Below are positions 1 through 7,357 of a DNA stretch of 17,357 nucleotides, in pieces; the stretch's first letter is position 1; each line of letters opens with the position of its first letter. Where the stretch lies: the NCBI GenBank assembly GCA_016302095.1, contig JAEDOE010000003.1, forward strand, positions 1-17,357, read 5' to 3'. Origin of the DNA: Anaerovibrio sp. (GTDB lineage Bacteria > Bacillota > Negativicutes > Selenomonadales > Selenomonadaceae). The translations under genes and the position numbers were made by a program. The notes under the pieces are model-generated. The model saw nothing but the letters and a program-made list of their open reading frames with translations, was not told where the DNA came from and ran no database searches.

Positions 1-2456
1 CCCGGAATGCTGTTGATTTTGTCTGCCAGACGGATGGAGTCCCTGATGGCCTCCGGCGTCATGGTACGCTTTTCATTTGCCCCTGTCAGATTGACGGCAG
101 CATTGGCAGCTGTACTTTCCGCAGCAGTGCCGCTGTCCATGAATGGCTTGCTGCTGTCCGGCTCGCTGATGACTACTGCCAGCTCATCCCCGTTTTTAAT
201 AGGGTCGGTGAAGTTCACCGGCTGCTTGTTCACCAGTATGGTAAAGTTTACCCGGCTCTTGGCTGCCGGAGGCTGGAAGCCTACTGCCAGCAGTGCATCG
301 CTGACGGTAGTGGCAGCCCGCAGTGACTTCATAAAGCGGACACTGCTGCCATCGGCAATCAGCGTGTTCGGGGTAGCAGGATGTCCGTTGACCTCAAGGG
401 ATACGGTAGCAGACGGGATTTTGTGCTCCTGCCCTTCGTAATAAATCACCAGGGAGGCATCCAGCTCTGATACGTTCAGCACATCCCCCAGCTTTGGCAG
501 CTCAGGGGCGATGTATTCTATGTAGTCCTGCTGGTGTACCTCGGTGGTGAGGTTGGCAGGATTGTCGTTGAGTAATATTTTTGGCGAGATGGTGTACTGG
601 GACTCCTTGTCGTTCAGTGTGTATTTCACCTTTTTGCCCATAGGCGGGAAGCCTGCCGTGTTCAGAACCTCCCCCAGATTGCGGGTTTCCTTGCTGATGA
701 TTTCGTCACCGTCATGGAGTAGCTGTCCCGGCTGTGCTGCCTGGCCGTTGATGACAAACTGGGCGGCGATGCTGGTTTCTTCGCCATTGATGAATACGGT
801 GTAGGATGGCGGTATTTCCAGCACATCCTCCAGTGTGATCTCAGGAGAAGCACCGCTCTGACCAGGGATGACCTGGATACGGCTACCGTCATGGATAGGC
901 GTGTCCAGATTGGCCGGGCTGCCGTCTACGGACAGCTGTGCCATGGTACCCATGGTGCCCGGGATAAACTTGTTCTCACCGTTGATTTTCAGCATGGTGC
1001 CAAGTCCCGGCCTGCCGTTGAGCTTCTTCAGGATGATGCCTGCATTGAGCAGGGCATCGGATACGGTCAGGTCACGGAAGTTGAACAGGCTGTATTCGGC
1101 ATCATTGACATACACCCTGAGAAAATGCAGGGTGTTGATGGAGGCGATTTTCAGGATGCCCAGAGGGGTAACTGCGTCAGGCAGCTTCAGCTCCTCCGGA
1201 ATATCCAGCACGCCGTCGATTTTGTCCGGATGCCGTACCGCTACCCTGCCCATTGGCAAATCCATGATTTCTGCTACGAATTTGCTCAGGTTCGGTGTCA
1301 GGGAGCCGCCGCCTACCATCATGATGGCCTGTGGCGGTTCACCGCCATTTAGCTCCAGTATCTGCTGTACGATGGACTCTGCCAGCTTTTTGATGTTCGG
1401 CATGATCGGCTTCAGGACCTCCTCCGGGGAAAGGTCGTATTCCATGCCCATGATGTCGGCAAATTTGCCCTGCAGTCCGTTGGTGACATCGCGTTTTAGC
1501 TGCTCTGCCACGTTGAAGTCCAGCAGGAACTGCTGGGACAGGGCATCGGTAATCTCATCGCCTGCCTGTGGTACCATGCCGTAGGCGATGACAGCGCCAT
1601 TTCTGGTGATGGCAACGTCGGAGGTGCCTGCACCAATGTCCACCAGAACCAGGTTGAGGTGGCGCATGGTGGCAGGTATCAGCACGTTGATGGCGGCGAT
1701 AGGCTCCAGCGTCAGTGCCTGCATATCCAGCTGGACGCTTTGCAGGGCGGAGTGCATGGAGTCAATGACCTGCCGGGGCAGGAAGGTGGCGATGACGGTA
1801 GCGGAGGCGATGCGTCCCCGCTGGCCTACCAGGGTTTTTAGCTGGGTGCCGTCCAGCTCGTACTTTACGGTGCTGTAGCCTACACAATAGTAGTTGGAAA
1901 GGTCATCCACTGTGTGGGATTCAGCCAGCTTGGCCTGGGCTGCCTGTACCCCGGCAAAATCCAGGGAGCGTTCCTGCTCTGCCGTGATGATGCCGCTGAA
2001 TTCCATCTCGGCAGCTGCGGTCATGGTGTAGAGGGCACGGCCAGCGGCTGCTACGGCGGCGCTTTTCAGGGGGCCGGTGCGCTTGACCAATGCTTTTTTT
2101 ACGTTGTCGATGACTGCCGCTACCTGGGGTACATCGTGAATCTGCCCGTCGATCATGGCACGGGTTTTGTGCTCCTGCCTTTCGGTGGCAATGATTTTCA
2201 GCCCTTCAGGTGTCTGCTCGGCGACAATGCCGATGACGCTCCGGGTGCCGATATCCAGGGCAAAAATCCTTTCGTAGCGGGGCTTGGATGGCACGGCCTT
2301 GACCGCCTTGGCCCCCCGGACCTTCCTGCCGTTTTTCCCGGCTGCCCTGCGGGTGTATTTTCTTTTGGCCGTGTCAGTCCCGGCTGCTGCAGCTGCGGTG
2401 CCTGCTGTTTCAGTGCCGGTTGCAGCATGTATATTTTGCAAATCGGAAGTTTCCAT
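1..2456 (-). CDS. FtsA/PilM-like actin-fold ATPase with tandem beta-grasp-like repeats (partial, 3' end outside window)
   Basis: The frame is open from an ATG at 2456 to the window edge, giving 818 residues without a stop. An AAGGAG-type ribosome site sits just upstream. Residues 1-60 are a low-complexity Ala/Thr then Lys/Arg-rich extension. Residues 61-440 form an actin-like ATPase of the FtsA/PilM group: phosphate-1 motif DIGTRS (68-73), phosphate-2 motif DIGAGTSD (273-280) and adenosine motif VGGGS (381-385). From about 447 onward, ~60-residue units repeat a strand-NGE-strand-NGxPA-T-DGD pattern, with DGD-like turns near 522, 582, 642, 702 and 755, reminiscent of ThiS/SLBB beta-grasp folds. 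Known members of the family polymerise or anchor division or pilus machinery at the membrane; a role in division or envelope organisation is inferred. No FtsA-type C-terminal amphipathic helix is seen, but the C-terminus lies outside. The ATPase assignment is firm; the repeat assignment is moderate. Confidence 0.85.
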   Translation of the reverse strand, partial: METSDLQNIHAATGTETAGTAAAAAGTDTAKRKYTRRAAGKNGRKVRGAKAVKAVPSKPRYERIFALDIGTRSVIGIVAEQTPEGLKIIATERQEHKTRAMIDGQIHDVPQVAAVIDNVKKALVKRTGPLKSAAVAAAGRALYTMTAAAEMEFSGIITAEQERSLDFAGVQAAQAKLAESHTVDDLSNYYCVGYSTVKYELDGTQLKTLVGQRGRIASATVIATFLPRQVIDSMHSALQSVQLDMQALTLEPIAAINVLIPATMRHLNLVLVDIGAGTSDVAITRNGAVIAYGMVPQAGDEITDALSQQFLLDFNVAEQLKRDVTNGLQGKFADIMGMEYDLSPEEVLKPIMPNIKKLAESIVQQILELNGGEPPQAIMMVGGGSLTPNLSKFVAEIMDLPMGRVAVRHPDKIDGVLDIPEELKLPDAVTPLGILKIASINTLHFLRVYVNDAEYSLFNFRDLTVSDALLNAGIILKKLNGRPGLGTMLKINGENKFIPGTMGTMAQLSVDGSPANLDTPIHDGSRIQVIPGQSGASPEITLEDVLEIPPSYTVFINGEETSIAAQFVINGQAAQPGQLLHDGDEIISKETRNLGEVLNTAGFPPMGKKVKYTLNDKESQYTISPKILLNDNPANLTTEVHQQDYIEYIAPELPKLGDVLNVSELDASLVIYYEGQEHKIPSATVSLEVNGHPATPNTLIADGSSVRFMKSLRAATTVSDALLAVGFQPPAAKSRVNFTILVNKQPVNFTDPIKNGDELAVVISEPDSSKPFMDSGTAAESTAANAAVNLTGANEKRTMTPEAIRDSIRLADKINSIP

Positions 2457-2519
2457 AAAAATCTCCTTACTTTTTTTCCTCAAAAAAGAGGTTAATGAGA
2501 GAATTTCGCGAATACTTAT

Positions 2520-2525
2520 ATTATA
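2520..2525 (-). promoter_or_regulatory. Candidate -10 box for the FtsA-like gene
   Basis: On the minus strand TATAAT lies 17 bases downstream of TTTAAA, a 4/6 match to the -35 consensus. The predicted start gives a leader of about 55 bases before the ATG at 2456. The surrounding 2457-2669 gap is AT-rich and also carries forward TATAAT boxes at 2562-2567 and 2581-2586, so the two divergent genes probably have back-to-back promoters. Motif match only. Confidence 0.45.
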
Positions 2526-2669
2526 TACAATTTTCATCTACTTTTAAAGCGGATTATGTATTATAATTAGTATAAGGGATTATAATTCAGCGTAGTATCT
2601 TAATGATTTAGTGCAGGGTTTTGTGAATCCTTTTGCGAGGCAAGGGGAACAGTTTTTGGGAGTTTTGTT

Positions 2670-3944
2670 ATGGCAAAGGATAATGAGGTTATCACAGGTA
2701 CTGATTACAAGCGCATGATTATTGGTGCCTATAGTGAGTTTATCTTGGAATATGAACAGATTAACCAGGTCAAGAAGAATGGCAGGTTCTTTTACTGCGG
2801 CATGCCGGGGACGGATGTGCTGAGAACCATGGGGGCTGCGGTGCTGCCCCTGCAGGACTCGGTGAATGAGAGCATCGGCGGCCTGGCCAGGCGCGTGGCG
2901 GATGCGGCGGTGCTGGGAGCCAGGGGCAATGCCGGGGTGATTCTGTCCCAGATTCTCCGGGGGCTTGCCAAGGGGCTGACCGGCAAGTACAATGCGTCCT
3001 CTCAGGAGTTTGGCAAGGCGTTCCAGTATGGCATCCTTTACGCCCAGAAGGCGGTGCCGGAGCAGAAGGACAGGCCGATTATTGTGGCGTCCAAGATTAT
3101 GGCGAAGGGGGCTTATCATGCGGTGCGTGACGGGCTGCCGATTATTGAGATCCTGAAGGCGGCCATAAAGGCGGGGGAAGAATCCTTTTCGGAGAAAATT
3201 GACTCCGGGGAGATGATTATGCAGGTGTTTTTGAACGGTTGCCTGAAGGGGATTATCGGGGAGTTTGTTTCGCCGATGCTGCCGTTTTCCAGACGGGCAA
3301 CGCAGCGGGAAAAGCTTATCAGTCCCTATGATGATATGGTGCGTCCTTATTGCGTTACCTTTATGGTGGCAAATCCCAAGCTTTCGGTGGAGCTTATCGA
3401 GCGGGAGCTGCAGGAGATTGGCAATTTTGTGGTGGTGGAAAGGCGTTACCGCAGCCTGTTTATCCACCTTCATTCGGAGCATCCCGGCAAGGTGCTGGAG
3501 CGTGCCGTGGGCTGGGGGCATATCGGGGAAATCCATATCAATATCATGGCGGAGACTCATGCTATGGCCATGGTGCAGCAGAGCTTCCTGATGCCGCTGG
3601 CGCTGATGACGGTGGCGGATACCCCGGAGCTGGGGCAGAGGCTGCAGGAGGCCGGGGCTACTGTCATATTGGATGGCAGCGACCCGTCAGGTCCGTCTGT
3701 AGAGGAGATCGTGAATGCTGCCCATAGCGATATTGCCAACAAGTATATTATCCTGACTGACTCAGAGCATATCCGGCTGGTGGTGCATCAGGCGCGAAAG
3801 ATTCTGGGAGACAGGGTAGAGGTGGTTATTGCTGACGGAGAGGATGAGCAGATTCAGGCGGTCAGGGCATTTTTCCCGGAGGATGATATGCTGTCCAACG
3901 TTACACGCATGAAGCATGCGATTATCCTGGCAGGGCAGGAGTGA
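2670..3944 (+). CDS. DAK2/FakA-like protein lacking the nucleotide-binding Asp motif (probable pseudo-kinase)
   Basis: This 424-residue protein starts at an ATG 8 bases after GGGAG. It aligns by eye with YloV/FakA, the ATP-binding subunit of fatty acid kinase. Recognisable blocks are the N-terminal DAK2 start, GARGNAGVILSQ (83-94), DSG (178-180), HLHSEHPGK (266-274) matching the HIH middle-domain motif, and a DhaK-like C-terminal part (310-415). The catalytic DGDTGTNM motif is replaced by CGMPGTDV (43-50), so the two Asp that hold Mg-ATP in FakA and DhaL are absent. The protein also ends about 100 residues before typical FakA (about 550 residues), dropping its last domain. No DegV/FakB partner is nearby. 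Family membership is seen directly by motif; loss of kinase activity is inferred. A regulatory or scaffold role is possible but unproven. Confidence 0.8.
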   Translation: MAKDNEVITGTDYKRMIIGAYSEFILEYEQINQVKKNGRFFYCGMPGTDVLRTMGAAVLPLQDSVNESIGGLARRVADAAVLGARGNAGVILSQILRGLAKGLTGKYNASSQEFGKAFQYGILYAQKAVPEQKDRPIIVASKIMAKGAYHAVRDGLPIIEILKAAIKAGEESFSEKIDSGEMIMQVFLNGCLKGIIGEFVSPMLPFSRRATQREKLISPYDDMVRPYCVTFMVANPKLSVELIERELQEIGNFVVVERRYRSLFIHLHSEHPGKVLERAVGWGHIGEIHINIMAETHAMAMVQQSFLMPLALMTVADTPELGQRLQEAGATVILDGSDPSGPSVEEIVNAAHSDIANKYIILTDSEHIRLVVHQARKILGDRVEVVIADGEDEQIQAVRAFFPEDDMLSNVTRMKHAIILAGQE

Positions 3945-4053
3945 TTTTGCTGTACTGCACTGCACGGCGGTGTGCTGTCAATGTGTTGGGCATGCCTGTA
4001 TGCCGCGGAGAAATGCGTGGCTGGTGGTACATGTATGGTGTACTGTGTCTGCG

Positions 4054-4300
4054 TATACTGTAAAACTGCATACAGAAAGAGGGAAGCCGCGAACGACTTC
4101 CCTCTTTGTAAGTGGGTTCCGAAATGCCGTCGACCAACAGGTCTAACCTGCGATTGCAGGTGGGTGCCCTCAGCAGCCGCTTTTGCTATTCGCTCGGAGA
4201 CGATCCAGCAGCCACGGTGCGATGTCAGGCTCCCGTATAAAAGGAGTAGGCCAGACGATGAAAGGAATAACGGACATTCTAGAGTATCCCTCTTTGATAA
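4054..4300 (+). ncRNA. Candidate structured RNA or leader in the 3945-4380 gap (family not recognised)
   Basis: The 436-base gap contains no credible protein. A TATACT box (4054-4059) could start a transcript near 4066. Downstream are many inverted repeats: AAAGAGGGAAG (4076-4086) with CTTCCCTCTTT (4097-4107); the same 5' arm also matches TCCCTCTTT (4287-4295); AATGCCGT (4123-4130) with ACGGACATT (4270-4278); ACCTGC (4146-4151) with GCAGGT (4156-4161); GGGTGCC (4162-4168) with GGCTCCC (4228-4234); and an apical hairpin near 4192-4209. The block is GC-rich against AT-rich flanks. It could be an independent small RNA (6S-like size) or a leader of the DUF3846 gene. I looked for SRP, RNase P, tmRNA and common riboswitch signatures and did not find them. 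Confidence 0.45.
4076..4107 (+). terminator. Perfect 11-bp hairpin, weak terminator candidate
   Basis: AAAGAGGGAAG and CTTCCCTCTTT flank a 10-base loop. Only TTT-G follows, so it is a poor rho-independent terminator, and it lies about 130 bases after the FakA-like stop codon. It may instead be a switchable stem, because its 5' arm can also pair with 4287-4295. Confidence 0.3.
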
Positions 4301-4380
4301 CTATACTATCACAATATTTTTTTAATAACAAGTCTTGACAAACAATATTATATGATTTTTTTTAGGAGGAAATGAGATTT

Positions 4381-4992
4381 ATGGCAAAACAGCAGTTGAT
4401 GAGGGCGATTTTGATAGAGCCGGGCAAGGAGCCGGAGATTATCCGCCTGCCTGCAGGCCACGGGGAACATGAGGAGGCAATCCGTGATGTGCTGGAGGGA
4501 AACTACGGAGCGGTGGAATTTTTTGAGATTCAGCCGGGAATTTCCCTGTTTATATTGGTGAATGACCTGGCTGCTGTGCTGGGAATGAAGCCTAACCGCC
4601 GTTTCCCGGAGCCGGACAGGGAGCAGATTATCTACGGCAAGGCGATTTTTATGGCAGCCTACAACGGGGCGGATGAGAGCCGGGAGGGAACGCTGGACAT
4701 GTCTGAGGAAACCTGCCTGATGTTCATGGAGCAGATCAAGCTGCATTTTGAGGCCTGCCGGGGGGATGAGGAGCCACGGCCTGAGGATACCCTGTACTAT
4801 GATGAGGATGAGGAGGGCAATCAGGTGCCTTATCGCTGGGTGGAATGTCTGGCGAAGCCTGAAAAGCTGCCGGAGCCACTTCTGGCTGGCAGGGTGAAGT
4901 TTTATCGGGGCCAGGTGCGGGAATACATGGAGATTGGCGGCAGGTTCTTTAAGAAGGTGACGGTATATACGCCGGGCAGCAGGCTGAATTGA
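4381..4992 (+). CDS. DUF3846-like protein
   Basis: The 203-residue product starts MAKQQLMRAILIEPGKEPE. Its first ~100 residues resemble DUF3846: a MxAxLIEPGKEPxxxxL opening, a central strand ending in a phenylalanine-rich EFFEI, an ILVND strand, a MKPNRRFP turn and an IIYGKAIF-type strand. DUF3846 has no assigned biochemical function that I can state. The C-terminal half has an acidic YDEDEEGNQ stretch (about 140-148) and a basic, strand-rich end. I chose ATG 4381 over the in-frame ATG 4372 because AGGAGG (4364-4369) is 11 bases from the former and only 2 from the latter. The gene lies between the structured gap and the small gene at 5081, separated from the latter by a promoter. Confidence 0.7.
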   Translation: MAKQQLMRAILIEPGKEPEIIRLPAGHGEHEEAIRDVLEGNYGAVEFFEIQPGISLFILVNDLAAVLGMKPNRRFPEPDREQIIYGKAIFMAAYNGADESREGTLDMSEETCLMFMEQIKLHFEACRGDEEPRPEDTLYYDEDEEGNQVPYRWVECLAKPEKLPEPLLAGRVKFYRGQVREYMEIGGRFFKKVTVYTPGSRLN

Positions 4993-5013
4993 AATAGTTA
5001 TCGTGAAGTTTTC

Positions 5014-5043
5014 TCGACAAACAATAGGGTTATACTATATAAT
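5014..5043 (+). promoter_or_regulatory. Sigma-A-type promoter for the 5081 gene
   Basis: TCGACA (5014-5019) and TATAAT (5038-5043) are separated by 18 bases, predicting a start near 5050 and a leader of about 30 bases. This argues against using the upstream in-frame GTG at 5003, which lies ahead of the promoter. The -35 region shares the sequence GACAAACAATA with 4336-4346 upstream of the previous gene. Confidence 0.6.
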
Positions 5044-5080
5044 AGTCTTGAGTATTTTGTTTGTGAAGGAGAATGACAAG

Positions 5081-5413
5081 ATGAGTGATAAGATATATAG
5101 CGTGGCTGTCAGCTGCCGGGATTCCATCGGCTGGGTTGAGTATGACCGGGAGGCGAAGACCGTGAAGGTCTGCCTGGAGGACGCGCAGGCTGTGGCTGAT
5201 GCGGAGAAGTTTTTGAGCGAGAAGCACGAGATTCGTGTGCCTCATGAGACCTTGCGGGATTTTACCGAGGTGACGGTGGATCCCCTGGCGGATGAAAAGA
5301 GCTTCCAGCTGGTTCTGACCAGGCTTTGGGAGAATACCGGCGTGCATGTTGACTGGAGCCGTCCGGTGGACTATGTGAAGGCGCATCCTCATTATCCGAA
5401 GGCCGGAGAATAA
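5081..5413 (+). CDS. Uncharacterised 110-residue protein
   Basis: I do not recognise a family. The product starts MSDKIYSVAVSC and has no signal peptide or membrane segment. It looks like a small soluble alpha/beta protein with acidic character in its first half and a His/Pro-rich tail (KAHPHYPKAGE). ATG 5081 is preferred because AAGGAG (5066-5071) sits 9 bases upstream and a promoter lies between the longer in-frame GTG (5003) and this ATG. A strong hairpin terminator follows directly, so it appears to be a single-gene transcription unit. Coding status is supported by the ribosome site, flanking signals and codon use like the neighbours. Confidence 0.75.
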   Translation: MSDKIYSVAVSCRDSIGWVEYDREAKTVKVCLEDAQAVADAEKFLSEKHEIRVPHETLRDFTEVTVDPLADEKSFQLVLTRLWENTGVHVDWSRPVDYVKAHPHYPKAGE

Positions 5414-5425
5414 TTTTTGGCTGAT

Positions 5426-5470
5426 AATCCCACATCCAGCTGCTTGGTGTGGGATTTTGTATTTTGAGGC
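5426..5470 (+). terminator. Intrinsic terminator after the 110-residue gene
   Basis: AATCCCACA (5426-5434) pairs with TGTGGGATT (5448-5456), with a further CCA/TGG pairing in the loop, followed by TTTTGTATTTT. It separates this gene from the glucosidase. Confidence 0.8.
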
Positions 5471-5521
5471 TTGGGAATTTTAGTTTAAGTCTGTATTTTT
5501 AGAGCAGGGGGAGATGTATTT

Positions 5522-7189
5522 ATGGAGCGCAAATGGTGGCATGGCAAGGTGGCTTATCAGATTTACCCCAAGAGCTTCCTGGATGCCAATGGGGATGGCA
5601 TCGGTGATTTGCGGGGGATTATCAGCAAGCTGGACTACCTGAAGGAGCTGGGGGTGGATATTGTCTGGATTTCCCCGATTTACAAGTCTCCTTTTGTGGA
5701 CCAGGGCTATGATATTGCGGATTATCAGCAGATTGACCCGATTTTTGGCACCATGGAGGAATTTGATGAGCTTCTGGCGGAGGCTCACAGGCGGGATATG
5801 TATATTGTGATGGATTTGGTTATCAATCATTGCTCGGATAAGCATGAGTGGTTTCAGAAGGCATTGCAGGATCCGGAGGGGGAGTACGGGGATTATTTCT
5901 ATTTCCGCAAGGGAAAAGATGGCCAGCCCCCTAGCAACTACCGCAGCTATTTTGGTGGCAGCACCTGGGAAAAGGTGGAGGGAACGGATTATTATTATCT
6001 CCACATGTTTGCCAAGGAGCAGCCTGATCTGAACTGGGAAAATCCCCGGGTGCTGGAGGAGCTGTACAGCATGATTAATTGGTGGCTGGACAAGGGGCTG
6101 GACGGCTTCCGGATTGATGCCATCATCAATATCAAGAAGGATTTGGATTTTAAGAGCTTTCCTGCGGACGGGCCTGATGGCCTGGCAGGCTGCTGGCGCA
6201 TGGTGGAGTCGGTGGATGGCGTAGGTGAGCTTTTGGAGGATTTGAAGCGGCATACCTTTGCCAAATATGATGCCTTTACGGTAGGCGAGGTTTTCAATAT
6301 GAAGCCGGAGGAGCTGCGGGAGTTTATTGGCGAGGATGGTCATTTTTCGACGATGTTTGATTTTTCTGCCCACAAGCTGACCTATGGGGAACATGGCTGG
6401 TATGACAGCAAGCCGGTGCAGTTTGAGGATTTCCGGGCGGTTACGGTGAGGGCGCAGCTGGAGTCTCAGGAAATAGGCTTTTTGGCGAATATTATTGAGA
6501 ATCACGATGAGCCACGGGGCGTATGTACCTATCTGCCTGAGGAATTGCAGAATGAGACCGGGGCAAAGCTTCTGGGGACAGTGAGTATTTTGCTCCGGGG
6601 TATTCCGTTTATTTTCCAGGGGCAGGAAATCGGCATGCAAAACTGTCGGATGGAGTCTATTGATGAGTACGATGACATCAGCACCAAGAATGAGTATCAG
6701 CTGGCCCTGAATGCAGGCTGCAGCGTGGCGGAGGCTCTTGAGGCCTGCTATCATAGGAGCCGTGATAATGCCAGGACACCGGTGCAGTGGAGCAGTGAAA
6801 AAAATGCCGGTTTCACCTCCGGTACGCCGTGGCTGAAGGTCAATCCGAATTATCAGGAAATTAATGTGGCAGAGCAGCAGGGCAGGGAGGACTCCGTGCT
6901 GAATTATTATAAGCAGCTGCTTGCCCTGAGAAAATCCCCGGAGTGGTCGGAGGTCTTTACCTACGGCAGGTTTGTGCCTGTGCTGGAGGATGAGGAAAAT
7001 ATTTTTGCCTACGAGCGCAGGGGCGAAGACAGGTCGGCTCTGGTGGTGGCTAATTTCGGGTTGTCCGGCAGGGTGGTGACGCTGCCATCCGGAGCTGGGG
7101 AAGCTGTTCTTCTCAGCAATCTGCCGGAGGTGAAGCTGTCAGGGGGCAGGCTGGAGCTTTTGCCTGGGCAGGTAGCTGTGCTGGGGTAA
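5522..7189 (+). CDS. GH13 subfamily 31 alpha-glucosidase (oligo-1,6-glucosidase/alpha-glucosidase type)
   Basis: The 555-residue length is typical of cytoplasmic GH13_31 exo-glucosidases, which release glucose from the non-reducing end of short alpha-glucosides. A calcium loop DANGDGIGD is at 21-29, DLVINH at 98-103, the subfamily motif QPDLNW at 167-172, the nucleophile Asp199 in GFRIDAI, the acid/base Glu256 in TVGEV and the stabiliser Asp329 in ENHDEPR; this spacing matches Bacillus oligo-1,6-glucosidase closely. The residue after the nucleophile is Ala200. In characterised relatives Val there goes with alpha-1,6 and Ala or Thr with alpha-1,4 preference, so a maltase-like specificity is inferred. 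No signal peptide is seen, so it should be intracellular. A GGGGGAG ribosome site lies 8 bases upstream. No transporter or sugar regulator is fused or adjacent except a LysR gene behind two terminators. A trehalose-6-phosphate hydrolase role is less likely but not excluded. Confidence 0.93.
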   Translation: MERKWWHGKVAYQIYPKSFLDANGDGIGDLRGIISKLDYLKELGVDIVWISPIYKSPFVDQGYDIADYQQIDPIFGTMEEFDELLAEAHRRDMYIVMDLVINHCSDKHEWFQKALQDPEGEYGDYFYFRKGKDGQPPSNYRSYFGGSTWEKVEGTDYYYLHMFAKEQPDLNWENPRVLEELYSMINWWLDKGLDGFRIDAIINIKKDLDFKSFPADGPDGLAGCWRMVESVDGVGELLEDLKRHTFAKYDAFTVGEVFNMKPEELREFIGEDGHFSTMFDFSAHKLTYGEHGWYDSKPVQFEDFRAVTVRAQLESQEIGFLANIIENHDEPRGVCTYLPEELQNETGAKLLGTVSILLRGIPFIFQGQEIGMQNCRMESIDEYDDISTKNEYQLALNAGCSVAEALEACYHRSRDNARTPVQWSSEKNAGFTSGTPWLKVNPNYQEINVAEQQGREDSVLNYYKQLLALRKSPEWSEVFTYGRFVPVLEDEENIFAYERRGEDRSALVVANFGLSGRVVTLPSGAGEAVLLSNLPEVKLSGGRLELLPGQVAVLG

Positions 7190-7271
7190 AAAAGGCTTTA
7201 CAAATGAGGTGATGTGTGGTACCATGAACGTGACATAGGAAGTGTCGGAGTAGCTCCATGAGTTGCAAATG

Positions 7272-7309
7272 AAAACCCCCGGTGGGTGAGACCGGGGGTT
7301 TTATTTTAT
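7272..7309 (+). terminator. Strong intrinsic terminator after the glucosidase
   Basis: AAAACCCCCGGT (7272-7283) and ACCGGGGGTTTT (7291-7302) form a perfect 12-bp stem with a 7-base loop, followed by ATTTTA. The 82 bases between the stop codon and this stem contain small hairpins (GACA/TGTC and GGAG/CTCC near 7229-7255) but no recognised RNA. Confidence 0.9.
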
Positions 7310-7314
7310 GTGAT

Positions 7315-7357
7315 AGCAACAATATGTTTTCTATACATATTGTTGCTGTTTTTTTTT
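7315..7357 (+). terminator. Second terminator-like inverted repeat before the LysR gene
   Basis: AGCAACAATATGT (7315-7327) and ACATATTGTTGCT (7335-7347) form a 13-bp stem with a 7-base loop, followed by nine T residues. It is AT-rich and could also act as an operator, since its 3' arm overlaps a possible -35 box for the next gene. Confidence 0.65.

Noticed and set aside
868..1584. Plus-strand frames of 238 and 153 codons across the left region
   Set aside because: They are shadows of the minus-strand FtsA-like gene, whose frame is open to the window edge with clear ATPase motifs.
4066..4300. SRP RNA, RNase P RNA, tmRNA or a common riboswitch in the gap
   Set aside because: The hallmark sequences (GGAAGCAGC loop of SRP, GAGGAAAGUCC of RNase P, tRNA-like end of tmRNA, cobalamin, TPP, FMN and SAM cores) are not present. 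A GGGUUCCG stretch recalls the guanidine-I class but the rest does not fit.
3972..4325. Possible 117-residue protein in the 3945-4380 gap
   Set aside because: Cys-rich, irregular composition, no ribosome site, and it crosses inverted repeats and AT-rich DNA; a structured RNA fits better.
5480..6754. Minus-strand open frame of 424 codons opposite the glucosidase
   Set aside because: Antisense shadow of a gene with all catalytic motifs; composition rich in His/Ile/Leu without any domain.
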